Shown here in pieces: positions 27,074 to 35,997 of a DNA stretch of 64,000 nt. The notes below the pieces were generated by a model. It worked only from the letters and a program-made list of their open reading frames with translations. It had not been told where the DNA came from and made no database searches. A program made the position numbers and the translations under genes. This DNA is from Neisseriaceae bacterium. Lineage in GTDB: Bacteria; Pseudomonadota; Gammaproteobacteria; Burkholderiales; UBA11063. The stretch covers positions 26,231 through 90,230 of the forward strand of contig CANFGS010000003.1 of NCBI GenBank assembly GCA_947446595.1. Reading direction: 5' to 3'. Positions within the stretch are counted from its first letter, which is position 1. Each line of letters begins with the position of its first letter.

Positions 27074-28830
27074 TTTTTCTATTATGGATTTTATTTTATT
27101 ATCCATGTGTTTTTGTTTTATTTCGGTATAAATCTATCCAAAATATTATTTTGGGTTTAAAACAAGCAAAATCTGTTTTTATTATCATTTCTACTATAAT
27201 CGTATTAAATGCATTTGTTATTTTTTACATCTCTCATGAAAAATATATATACTTCTGGGATTCCGCTGGATATTGGGATATTTTACTTAATAGTATCAAA
27301 TTTGTTTCAAACAGTACCTTTAATGAAACATTGATAAATTTAATAAACAGTATAAATAATGATGATTACAATGTATTTGCTGCTTACCTACTAGTTCCTA
27401 CGGCAAAATTTTTGGGTATCACTAGGCTAGACTATATTTTAAGTATTTTAAATTTATTCTTGATTCCTGCAGTTTTTTTTATTTCAATTATTATTAAACA
27501 AATTCTAATAGACTTTTTTAAACTTGAATCGATAAAATTTGAATATGTTTTTGTCTTAACTGCTATTTTCCCCCCCATCTTGTTTCCAATGTTAAGAGGT
27601 TATTTAGATGTACTAGGATTAATCCCAGTTAGTTGTTTGATTTTAATATTAATGAATGAAGAATTTAAACGAATTAATATTCTAACACATTTAACAATTG
27701 CAGTCGCTATATTAATAATCTTGTTTTCTAGGCGATGGTATGCTTTTTTTGTGGTTTCATTTTTATTCTCTTTTGGGGTGGTTTTTTTAATAGAAATATT
27801 AAAAAATTCCAATAGATGGCTTTGGCTGCAAAAAGCTATCTTTAATTGGCTAATTACTTTTAGTTTTATCTTTTTAATACTATTTTGCTTTTTTAAAGGG
27901 TTTTTATTAAAAAGTGCTGGTGTTGATTATTCTTATTTCTATAGTGCATATAAACATGGTGGTTTTCTGTCCAATATTATCGCTTTAATTAATTATTTTG
28001 GCCTTTTTTTAATTTTCATATGTACAGTATCACTTAAAAAAATATTTAACCTAAAAATAACTATAGTATTATTTCTTCAACTAATTATAGCGTACTACTT
28101 ATTTTTTTCAGTTCAATCTTTTGGAGCACAGCACTATTATATTTTGACAGTGGCTATACTTGTTTTATTTTTTATTGGGTTTAATTTTTTATTAACACAA
28201 GTAAAATCGTCAAGTTCATTAATATTTATATTTATAGTGGTTGCATGGATATTGCAAAGTTATAATACTTTTATTATGCCTGTAAAATATTCTCATTTAT
28301 TTATTAAATATCCAGAATACCCTCTTTATAGGAACGATATTGGAGATATTAAACATTTATCGCATGCAATTGCAAATTTGGATGGTAGCATATACGTTTT
28401 AGCTAGTTCTGCTGAATTGAATGATGATATCTTAAGAAAAGTAAATATGCCAGAAAGTGATAACGCTGTCTCTAACATGCTTCCGACAAGTCACATTGAT
28501 TTAGCATCAGGCTTCCCTTTTCAATTGTTTGATGCAAAGTATATTTTAGTTGCAAGCCCTATCGATCTACATGCAGGTCAAAAAAATCAACAGGATGTTT
28601 ATTTTTTTGCTAATTATATTATGCATGGGATTTCTTTCGGAAAAAACTATACTAAAATAAATACTTTTAAAATTGGAAAACAAATTGTTGTAAATCTTTA
28701 TCAAAAAACTAAATGTTTTACAGAAACTGATTTATTAACAATATCAGATTACTTTAGGGACTACTATAAAAATGATGATAGATTTAATAACTTATATCCT
28801 TTAATAAAAAAATATAAGTGCTTAAATTAA
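27064..28830 (+). CDS. Polytopic membrane protein, GT-C glycosyltransferase-like
   Basis: A 588-residue protein with about 10-12 hydrophobic helices and a soluble C-terminal tail from about residue 440. After the second helix it has FWDSAGYWDILL, an acidic loop placed like the catalytic D/E-containing first loop of GT-C (ArnT/PMT-like) glycosyltransferases. Such enzymes use polyprenyl-linked sugars on the periplasmic side. Overlap with the preceding gene by 10 bases shows it belongs to the same operon. Base composition is especially AT-rich. Exact family is not recognised, so substrate is unknown; a polymerase or flippase role cannot be excluded. Confidence 0.6.
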   Translation: MFLIFLLWILFYYPCVFVLFRYKSIQNIILGLKQAKSVFIIISTIIVLNAFVIFYISHEKYIYFWDSAGYWDILLNSIKFVSNSTFNETLINLINSINNDDYNVFAAYLLVPTAKFLGITRLDYILSILNLFLIPAVFFISIIIKQILIDFFKLESIKFEYVFVLTAIFPPILFPMLRGYLDVLGLIPVSCLILILMNEEFKRINILTHLTIAVAILIILFSRRWYAFFVVSFLFSFGVVFLIEILKNSNRWLWLQKAIFNWLITFSFIFLILFCFFKGFLLKSAGVDYSYFYSAYKHGGFLSNIIALINYFGLFLIFICTVSLKKIFNLKITIVLFLQLIIAYYLFFSVQSFGAQHYYILTVAILVLFFIGFNFLLTQVKSSSSLIFIFIVVAWILQSYNTFIMPVKYSHLFIKYPEYPLYRNDIGDIKHLSHAIANLDGSIYVLASSAELNDDILRKVNMPESDNAVSNMLPTSHIDLASGFPFQLFDAKYILVASPIDLHAGQKNQQDVYFFANYIMHGISFGKNYTKINTFKIGKQIVVNLYQKTKCFTETDLLTISDYFRDYYKNDDRFNNLYPLIKKYKCLN

Positions 28831-28884
28831 ATCAGATGCCTTTAGATCGTGTAAAATCAATATTTTTTTAATGGGTTTTATTTT

Positions 28885-29814
28885 ATGAAAAAATTATCTA
28901 TTGTTATACCTGTATATTTTAATGAAAAAAATTTACTGGATACTTATGCTAAATTAGCCGAAGAGGTCTTTCCACATCTTCCTGATTATGAATTAATACT
29001 AGTTGATGATGGTTCAGGTGATGACTCATATTCTGAGATGCTGAAATTGCGTGATATGAATGACAGGGTAAAGTTAATAAAGTTTTCGCGTAATTTTGGT
29101 CATCATATTGCAGTATATGCTGGTTTAGAGCATATAACTGGTGATTGTGCTGTGGTTATTTCAGCTGACCTTCAGGATCCGCCTAGTTTGATTGTAGATT
29201 TATATAATAAATATTTAGAGGGATATAAAATTGTTTTGGCTGTTCGTAAGGGGCGTGATGAACCATTTATGCAGAGACTTTTTTCCGGTATTTATTATAA
29301 GTTAATGAAGAAATACGCAATTAAAGATATGCCATTAGGTGGTTTTGATTGCTTTTTAGCAGATAGGCAAGTTATAGAAACTTTAACTAAAATTGAAGAA
29401 AAGAATACGTCGCTATTTGCCCAGATATTATGGTTGGGATTTAAACGTGCTGAAGTATATTATGTTCGTCAAGCAAGACAAGTTGGTGAATCAAGATATA
29501 CGTTATCAAAAAAAGTTAAATTATTATTAGATTCATTATTAGCCTTCTCTTATGTGCCAATTAGAGTGATTTCATTAATTGGTGTAATTGACTGCCTGTT
29601 AAGTTTTACATATGCTTTGTATATTATAATTCATAAGGTTATGTATGGCTATTCTGTAGGTTGGTCATCGCTAATGGTAGCGATAATGTTTAGTTCTGGA
29701 GTGCAGATGCTTACCCTTGGTGTAATTGGGGAGTATTTGTGGCGTAATTTTGATGAGAGTCGTAAACGTCCACTATATGTTCTTGACCAGCTTCAAGGTA
29801 TACGTAAGTTATAA
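28885..29814 (+). CDS. GtrB/DPM1-like polyprenyl-phosphate glycosyltransferase (GT2)
   Basis: A 309-residue enzyme with an N-terminal GT-A domain (IVIPVYFNEKNL, LVDDGSGDDSY, ISADLQDPPSLI) and two C-terminal membrane helices (about 230-290). The DLQDPP motif and layout match GtrB and DPM1, which load glucose or another sugar from a nucleotide donor onto undecaprenyl phosphate. The GtrB product is the donor for GT-C enzymes, consistent with the neighbouring GT-C-like gene. A 54-base gap separates them. Confidence 0.85.
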   Translation: MKKLSIVIPVYFNEKNLLDTYAKLAEEVFPHLPDYELILVDDGSGDDSYSEMLKLRDMNDRVKLIKFSRNFGHHIAVYAGLEHITGDCAVVISADLQDPPSLIVDLYNKYLEGYKIVLAVRKGRDEPFMQRLFSGIYYKLMKKYAIKDMPLGGFDCFLADRQVIETLTKIEEKNTSLFAQILWLGFKRAEVYYVRQARQVGESRYTLSKKVKLLLDSLLAFSYVPIRVISLIGVIDCLLSFTYALYIIIHKVMYGYSVGWSSLMVAIMFSSGVQMLTLGVIGEYLWRNFDESRKRPLYVLDQLQGIRKL

Positions 29815-29852
29815 AATAAGGTGCAAAAAATAAATAGAAAAGAAGGTATTTA

Positions 29853-30554
29853 ATGATAATTGGTAATGGAATGATGGCTAAGCAGTTCGTATCTTATAAA
29901 GATAATAATGATGTGATAATTTGCGCTAGTGGAGTATCAAATTCAAAAGAAACAAGAGATGCTGAATTTGTAAGAGAATATAACTTAATAGAAAAATTAA
30001 ATGATACTCATTCAGATAAGTTATTTGTATATTTTAGTACTAGTAGTATGTATGATCCATGGGAAAAGAAGTCTCTTTATGTAAAGCATAAATTAAATAT
30101 TGAAGAGTATATACAAAGCAATTTCAAAAACTATCATATTTTTCGAGTTTCACAGATAATAGGCAGGGCTAATAATGCTACTTTAATTAATTATCTGATA
30201 AATAGCATTTTACTAGATAAAGAGTTTGAAGTATGGGGAAGAACAACTCGGAATTTAATTGCATTAAGTGATGTATATAATATTATTGATTATATTATTA
30301 AAAATCAAATTTTAAAAAATAAAATAGTTAATATTGCTAATCCAAATAATATTGCTGTTTTAGATGTTGTTAATTTTATTGAAGAAGTTTTGAGAAAAAA
30401 AGCACGGTATAAAATTATAAATCATGGTTTTCCTTTTGAGAAAGTAAATATTTCTGATATTAAAGAAATTATAAATAAGTTATATATTGAATTTGATGAA
30501 GAAAAATATTACTTAAATGCAATTAATAAAATAATAATCAATAGTAGATTATAG
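29853..30554 (+). CDS. SDR-type NAD-dependent epimerase/dehydratase, short
   Basis: A 233-residue extended SDR-like protein. The N-terminus MIIGNGMMAKQF is an abbreviated dinucleotide motif. FSTSSMYDPWEKKSLYVKHK contains a Ser and the Y-x3-K pair of the SDR active site, and IIGRANNATLINYLINS is the downstream substrate region. It probably modifies a nucleotide sugar, for example as reductase or epimerase. It is shorter than typical 300-residue relatives and loses part of the C-terminal cap. The activity cannot be named. It starts 38 bases after the GT2 gene. Confidence 0.65.
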   Translation: MIIGNGMMAKQFVSYKDNNDVIICASGVSNSKETRDAEFVREYNLIEKLNDTHSDKLFVYFSTSSMYDPWEKKSLYVKHKLNIEEYIQSNFKNYHIFRVSQIIGRANNATLINYLINSILLDKEFEVWGRTTRNLIALSDVYNIIDYIIKNQILKNKIVNIANPNNIAVLDVVNFIEEVLRKKARYKIINHGFPFEKVNISDIKEIINKLYIEFDEEKYYLNAINKIIINSRL

Positions 30555-30558
30555 TAAT

Positions 30559-33500
30559 ATGAAAAAAAAGGTTAAGAAAATATATAAATACTACCAGTTG
30601 GGATATTTGAACAAAACAAATATAAAAAAGATCTTTCGTTTAATAAGAACTATGGGCATAAAACATACGTTTAATAAAATAAAGCAGTACATACGCTCTG
30701 TGAGGGCATTTGAACAAAGTAGTAGGTATTCAGATATACTAAATTTATCATTTGCTAAATACTTTGATATAGCAGTTATGCATAGCTTGAAAAATAAATT
30801 GGGTGATTCAATTGTTTTTACAACGCCATGTTTGTCATATGGCGGTGGTGAGTTATATTTATTAAGTTTAGCAAAATCGATACATGAATTAAATCCATCA
30901 TTACATATTTTTGTAATTGTGCCGGAGTTTATTGGTACGTATAATCCTAATATACACGGTGATTATGACTTTATTACATTTATTGCTTGTCGTGATTTTA
31001 TTGCGGATGATAATTTAGAGGAGTCTTATAATTTTTTGAAGGTTTTTATTAGTGTAGTTAAACCTAAAATATTACATAATATAAACTCTTCCATTACATG
31101 GAGATTAATTATCAATGAATCTATTTTTCTTAGAAAAAATATTGAAAAAATATATGCATGTATATTTTGCCCTCAGTATGATAATCTTGGGAATCTAGAG
31201 GGTTTTGCAAAAGAATTTTTGGAAGATGGAATAAAAAATATTGATTTACTTATTTCAGATAATCAAAATTTTAAATTATTCGCTTCACAAAACTTTAGAT
31301 TATCACATGATGAATTGAAAAAAATTGTTACCATATATACTCCATGCAAATTTGGAAAATCTGATTCAGTTATTGCTGCGCAAAATAAAAACTTATCTAA
31401 TATTCCACAAAAAAATATTAAGCTTCTCTGGATAGCACGTTTAGATGAGCAAAAAAATGTCAATTTATTGTTTCAGATTGCTAATAAGTATACAGGGTTT
31501 TTGATTTATGTATATGGCTCAAGTATAGTTGAAGGGGAAAATAAGTTTAGTAATATACCCAAAAATATTATTTTAAAAGGTATAGAAATGGATATTGCTA
31601 AAATTATGCTTGATAATGACTATACAGCTATGATAATGACCTCCAGGTATGAAGGTATTCCAACCATTTTGATTATAGGTGGGTATTTAAATATACCAAT
31701 TATAGCACCAGATGTTGGTGGTATAAGTGATTTAATTAATCATGATACAGGATATCTATTGTCATCAAATCCATTACCAATAGATTATAAGTTGGCTGTT
31801 GATAGAGTTATTAATGATCATCAAGAGCGATTTAATAAAATTAATAGTATGCACAAGTTAATAGAAAAACGCCATTGTTTTGAAATGATGAAAGAGTCAT
31901 TAATTAAACTCACGTATTTAGATATTTCGAAAGATAATGTGAGATCACTTCCGCTAGTTAGTGTTATTATTCCGTGTTATAATCAATATCATTTTTTAAT
32001 TTCTTGCATCGAGTCTGTTTATGGTGCCTATGCTGGACCATTAGATATTATTGTTATTGATGATTACTCTACTGAAGCTAAGAAAGCAACATATCAAAAT
32101 CTTATTAATAATATCTTCCCAGACGTTAGAGTTATTAATAATGATAGAAATTATGGAGTTTGTAATACCAGAAATATAGGTATAGATTTAGCTTTAGGAG
32201 ATTATATACAATTTCTTGATGCTGATGATGTTTTGCTGCCCAATAAAATTTCCATTCAAGTTAGCCAGGTAGATGAAGAAAAAAATATTCTAATATGTGA
32301 TTATTTTTTATCAGATAACAACATGGAGCTTTTAAAGTATGAATCAAGTATTAAGCAATTTAATTTGACATTAGAGAGTTTCTTATTATTTTGGGAGCGT
32401 GGGTTCTGTATTCCAATTCATACAGCTTTATTTCCAAAGGCAATCAAGGAAAACAAATTTGATTCAAATTTATCATCACGAGAAGATTGGGTTTTTTGGA
32501 TTAATTTATTAATCAATAATTATAAAATATCATATTTACCTTATCAAGGCGTTATATATAGAATGCATTTAGATAGCGTAACACATTCAAAATTTTTAAT
32601 TGCAGGAAAATCTTGGATAAATGCAACTTATTTGATACTGAATAAAATTGCAAACGTAGATTCAGAACTTAAATCAAAATTTATATCTGTTGCCGCAGAA
32701 CATTATCTGAATTATTTTATCCCTAAGAGCATTGATGAATTATCACAAAAATCAATTAATAATGAAGTGAATATAGTATTTGATAAATCGACGAAGTTCA
32801 ATGAATTAGATGAATTAAAAGCAAAAATTGATTTTTATGCTAGTACAAAAATATTTTTTGATAAGATGGCTGATATTACTATTATTATACCAGTTTATAA
32901 TCATTTTGATAAATTATGGCAATGTATTCAAAGTGCAATAGATCAAACTTGTACTGTGAAGGAAATTATTATATTAAATGATAATTCATCTGATAGCATG
33001 GTAATTGATTTATTATACTATATTGAAAATAAATTTAGTAATTATATTAAAGTAATAAATTTTAATAAGAATATTGGAATTAGTAATATTCAAAATCATG
33101 CAATTGAAGTTGCAACAGGAAATTATATTTTATTTTTGGATTGTGATGATTATTTAGAATTGAATGCAGTAGATGTTATGAGTCAGATATTAGAAAATAG
33201 TTCTCCTGATTATATATTTACAGATAACTACCATCTTATGGGGTTTGATAAAACATATAGTTGCTACGGTGGTTATGATAATATTAAATACTCATCAAAT
33301 GAAAATATTTGTGTGGATTTATTATATGGAATGGTTGCTAATCATTTAAAAGTTATTAAGCGATCTTCACTTTTAGATTGTGGCTTATTTAATGAAAAAT
33401 ATAGCGGTGTTCAAGATTGGGATATGGCTTTAAAATTTTGTGAAAAAGGAATGACTTTCAAATATATACAAAAACCATTATATAATCATCGTATTCATGC

Positions 33501-33849
33501 AAACTCTGTAACAAATTCTATGAGGACATTACAATTCAAACTTATGAATATAGTTAGGCGTAAGCATTTAGAGATACGCTATCCACATGTTAAGATTGAT
33601 GATAATTCGAATGCTGAAATTGAGATAATTAAAGAGAGTTGTCAATTATCAATGATTGAATATTGTCTATCAAATAAAAAACAAATTGCGTTTATGATAG
33701 ATGAGCATACTTCATTAAGTGATTATTGGTTTGTAAATGAATTTAATGCGTTTTTTAATCAAATATATATCAGTGACCCAAGTCAGTATGCTATTTTGTG
33801 TGGTTATTTATGGGATCCAAAAATCATCATGATTAAAAATAATATATAA
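30559..33849 (+). CDS. Three-domain glycosyltransferase (GT4-GT2-GT2)
   Basis: A 1096-residue soluble protein with three catalytic modules. Residues about 80-440 form a GT4-like GT-B domain (TPCLSYGGGELYLLSLAKSI, LLWIARLDEQKNVNLL, MTSRYEGIPTILIIGG). The second, about 463-730, is GT2 (SVIIPCYNQYHFLISCIES, VIDDYSTE, IQFLDADDVLL). The third, about 770-1010, is GT2 (IIIPVYNHFDKLWQCIQ, ILNDNSSDS, LFLDCDDYLEL). The N-terminal 70 residues are basic and helical. Multi-domain polymerases of this kind assemble repeat units in ABC-exported O-polysaccharides. Linkage specificity cannot be read from sequence. Confidence 0.85.
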   Translation: MKKKVKKIYKYYQLGYLNKTNIKKIFRLIRTMGIKHTFNKIKQYIRSVRAFEQSSRYSDILNLSFAKYFDIAVMHSLKNKLGDSIVFTTPCLSYGGGELYLLSLAKSIHELNPSLHIFVIVPEFIGTYNPNIHGDYDFITFIACRDFIADDNLEESYNFLKVFISVVKPKILHNINSSITWRLIINESIFLRKNIEKIYACIFCPQYDNLGNLEGFAKEFLEDGIKNIDLLISDNQNFKLFASQNFRLSHDELKKIVTIYTPCKFGKSDSVIAAQNKNLSNIPQKNIKLLWIARLDEQKNVNLLFQIANKYTGFLIYVYGSSIVEGENKFSNIPKNIILKGIEMDIAKIMLDNDYTAMIMTSRYEGIPTILIIGGYLNIPIIAPDVGGISDLINHDTGYLLSSNPLPIDYKLAVDRVINDHQERFNKINSMHKLIEKRHCFEMMKESLIKLTYLDISKDNVRSLPLVSVIIPCYNQYHFLISCIESVYGAYAGPLDIIVIDDYSTEAKKATYQNLINNIFPDVRVINNDRNYGVCNTRNIGIDLALGDYIQFLDADDVLLPNKISIQVSQVDEEKNILICDYFLSDNNMELLKYESSIKQFNLTLESFLLFWERGFCIPIHTALFPKAIKENKFDSNLSSREDWVFWINLLINNYKISYLPYQGVIYRMHLDSVTHSKFLIAGKSWINATYLILNKIANVDSELKSKFISVAAEHYLNYFIPKSIDELSQKSINNEVNIVFDKSTKFNELDELKAKIDFYASTKIFFDKMADITIIIPVYNHFDKLWQCIQSAIDQTCTVKEIIILNDNSSDSMVIDLLYYIENKFSNYIKVINFNKNIGISNIQNHAIEVATGNYILFLDCDDYLELNAVDVMSQILENSSPDYIFTDNYHLMGFDKTYSCYGGYDNIKYSSNENICVDLLYGMVANHLKVIKRSSLLDCGLFNEKYSGVQDWDMALKFCEKGMTFKYIQKPLYNHRIHANSVTNSMRTLQFKLMNIVRRKHLEIRYPHVKIDDNSNAEIEIIKESCQLSMIEYCLSNKKQIAFMIDEHTSLSDYWFVNEFNAFFNQIYISDPSQYAILCGYLWDPKIIMIKNNI

Positions 33850-33860
33850 GTTGCTATAAA

Positions 33861-34694
33861 ATGGATATTTCTGTAATAATTCCTTGTTATAACCAAGGAA
33901 AGTACTTAGTTGAAGCAATTGATTCTGTTGAGAAAATTAGTGCGTCTTTGTTAATTGAGATATTGATAATTAATGATGGCTCAGATGATGTGGAAACTCT
34001 TGAGGTTTTAGATAGATTGCTAGAATCTGGTTATAGAGTAATTAATTTTAATAATCATGGAGTATCAAGTGCACGAAACAAAGGTTTGGAGTTGTCTACG
34101 GGTAAATATATTCAATTTCTAGATGCAGATGATATTGTTATAAATAATAAATTTGTTAGGCAACTTGAATTATTTAATCGTGATACTAATTTAAGTGTAG
34201 CAGTAAGTGATTTTTTATTTGCAGAAGAAGATTTATCAAAAACATATAGTTTATCAACTCACCAAGCATTTTTTAGCAAAAACTATCCTTTAGAGAGTTT
34301 TCTATTTTCTTGGGATAAGGGGTTTTCGATACCTATTCATTGTTTTTTATTTAAAAGTGAAGTGTTTTATCAACAAAATCAAAGAATTAAGTTTGATGTT
34401 GATTTAGCCTCACGTGAGGATTGGCTTATGTGGTGTAAAATAGCTCTTACAAATGCCAAATTCAAATTTGATCCAGAAGTAATGGCAATTTATCGCAAAC
34501 ATGGTTCTTCGATGACCAAAAATGTTATAAAATCTTTAAAAGGCTTTTTGATTGCTCAAATTAAAGTTGCAGGCTTAATTGATGACACAGCACTGCGTTG
34601 TAAGTTTATCAAATATAGCTTTTGTAGATTATTTCGTATAAAACATATTATCAAACTAATATCTTATTTGGCTCAAAATATTTATAACAGGTAA
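33861..34694 (+). CDS. Glycosyltransferase family 2
   Basis: A 277-residue GT-A enzyme with DISVIIPCYNQGKYLVEAIDS at the N-terminus, IINDGSDD and the metal-binding IQFLDADDIV. It is clearly related to the middle module of the preceding protein: both share IQFLDADD, then LESFL--W--GF-IPIH and SREDW further on. That indicates a duplication. It starts 11 bases after that gene. A short basic C-terminal tail may bind membrane. Confidence 0.85.
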   Translation: MDISVIIPCYNQGKYLVEAIDSVEKISASLLIEILIINDGSDDVETLEVLDRLLESGYRVINFNNHGVSSARNKGLELSTGKYIQFLDADDIVINNKFVRQLELFNRDTNLSVAVSDFLFAEEDLSKTYSLSTHQAFFSKNYPLESFLFSWDKGFSIPIHCFLFKSEVFYQQNQRIKFDVDLASREDWLMWCKIALTNAKFKFDPEVMAIYRKHGSSMTKNVIKSLKGFLIAQIKVAGLIDDTALRCKFIKYSFCRLFRIKHIIKLISYLAQNIYNR

Positions 34695-34774
34695 TACAAA
34701 ATACATTAAGTATTATCTGAATTAACAAATATGTTAAAATTCCTGACTAATGTTAAGAAACTATTGCAAATATT

Positions 34775-35695
34775 ATGAAAATATCTTTATTTATCCCAAC
34801 ATACAATGCTGCAACATATGTGCATCAAATATTTAGTAACACACTATCAAATATAGCTAAAGCAAATCTTCATCGCGTATTGGTAATTGATTCATCATCT
34901 ACTGATAATACCTTAGATCTAGTTAATCAATTTGGGTTTGAAAGTATAGTCATACCCAATAACGAGTTTGATCATGGTGGGACGCGTCAGAAAGGGCTAG
35001 AAGTACTCTCTGATAGTGATATTATTGTATATATTACACAAGATGTATTAATTGAAGATCCTAATGCGATTATTAATTTGGCTCAAGTATTAATTGATAA
35101 TGAAAAAATTGCTGGGGCATATGCTAGACAATTACCTCATGATAATGCTGATATTTATGCTCAGCATTTAAGAAAGTATAATTATGATTCTACAAGCTAT
35201 GTGCGTAAATATAACGATAGATTTATTTCTGGTATGCGTTGTATTTTTTCATCAGATTCATTTGCAGCTTATAAAGTTTCAGCATTAAAAGAAGTTGGCG
35301 GATTTCCCGAGCATTTGATTATGGGGGAAGATGTATATCTTTTTGCTAAATTTTTACATGCTGGTTATAAAGTAGCTTATGCTGCTGATGTTACGTGCAA
35401 ACATTCTCATAATTATACACTCGGTCAGACATTTCAGCGTTATTTTGATATTGGGGTGTTTCATAAATCAGAGTCTTGGATATTAGAAGAATTTGGAACT
35501 GCTAATAAAGATGGGATAAAGTATTTGTTATCTGAATTAAAATATGTAGCTCTTCGTAGACCTTGGCTTTTGCCTGTTTCTTTAGCACTTACCTTTACGA
35601 AATACTGTGGTTATAAACTTGGGCGTAATTATGATGAGATTGGTGTTAGATTATGCCGAAAATTTAGTAAAAATAAAACTTTCTGGTGGCAGTAA
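34775..35695 (+). CDS. GT2 glycosyltransferase, rhamnosyltransferase-like
   Basis: A 306-residue GT-A enzyme. The N-terminus ISLFIPTYNAATY, the DSSSTDNTL loop, the FDHGGTRQKG motif and ITQDVLIEDP resemble rhamnosyltransferases of O-antigen loci (RfbF/WbbL-type); FDHGGTR is commonly found in that group. MGEDVYLFAKFLHAGYKVAY forms the acceptor/catalytic base region. The preceding 80-base gap contains TATGTTAAAAT-like AT-rich sequence. It is the last gene of the island and is convergent to the XRE remnant. dTDP-rhamnose genes are not in the window, so the donor is inferred. Confidence 0.8.
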   Translation: MKISLFIPTYNAATYVHQIFSNTLSNIAKANLHRVLVIDSSSTDNTLDLVNQFGFESIVIPNNEFDHGGTRQKGLEVLSDSDIIVYITQDVLIEDPNAIINLAQVLIDNEKIAGAYARQLPHDNADIYAQHLRKYNYDSTSYVRKYNDRFISGMRCIFSSDSFAAYKVSALKEVGGFPEHLIMGEDVYLFAKFLHAGYKVAYAADVTCKHSHNYTLGQTFQRYFDIGVFHKSESWILEEFGTANKDGIKYLLSELKYVALRRPWLLPVSLALTFTKYCGYKLGRNYDEIGVRLCRKFSKNKTFWWQ

Positions 35696-35709
35696 ATCAT
35701 TTTTGATTT

Positions 35710-35997
35710 TCATTTACGACCTCGATGTCTTGAATTATCTTGTAAAATATCTTCCAAGGAAATAGGTTTGTTAATAGCCGTCTTTGTAAATAGTTGATCA
35801 AAATTATCTATGGAATCCAAAATGTAAGATATTTGTAATAATGATTCTAGAGATATTTTGCCACGTTGCTCAAATTTTTTTAAACTACCTAAGCTAACTC
35901 CAGATCGCTCTGCTAGAGTTTTTTGACTTAAATTTAGAGATAGTCGTTTTTCGCGAGCTCGATTTGCTATTTCAAGTGCAACTTCTTTTGGATTATG
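35710..35997 (-). pseudogene. XRE-family HTH regulator (HipB-like) lacking its start codon
   Basis: On the minus strand, immediately after the glpD stop and in the same frame, 95 codons read HNPKEVALEIANRAREKRLS, then LSQKTLAERSGVSLGSLKKFEQ, then ending RHRGRK and TGA. This is a clear helix-turn-helix of the XRE/HipB antitoxin kind. There is no ATG, GTG or usable TTG before or within the HTH, so its 5' end has been lost, presumably when the DNA joined at glpD. No partner toxin is present. Read-through of the glpD stop is the only obvious way to translate it. Confidence 0.72.
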
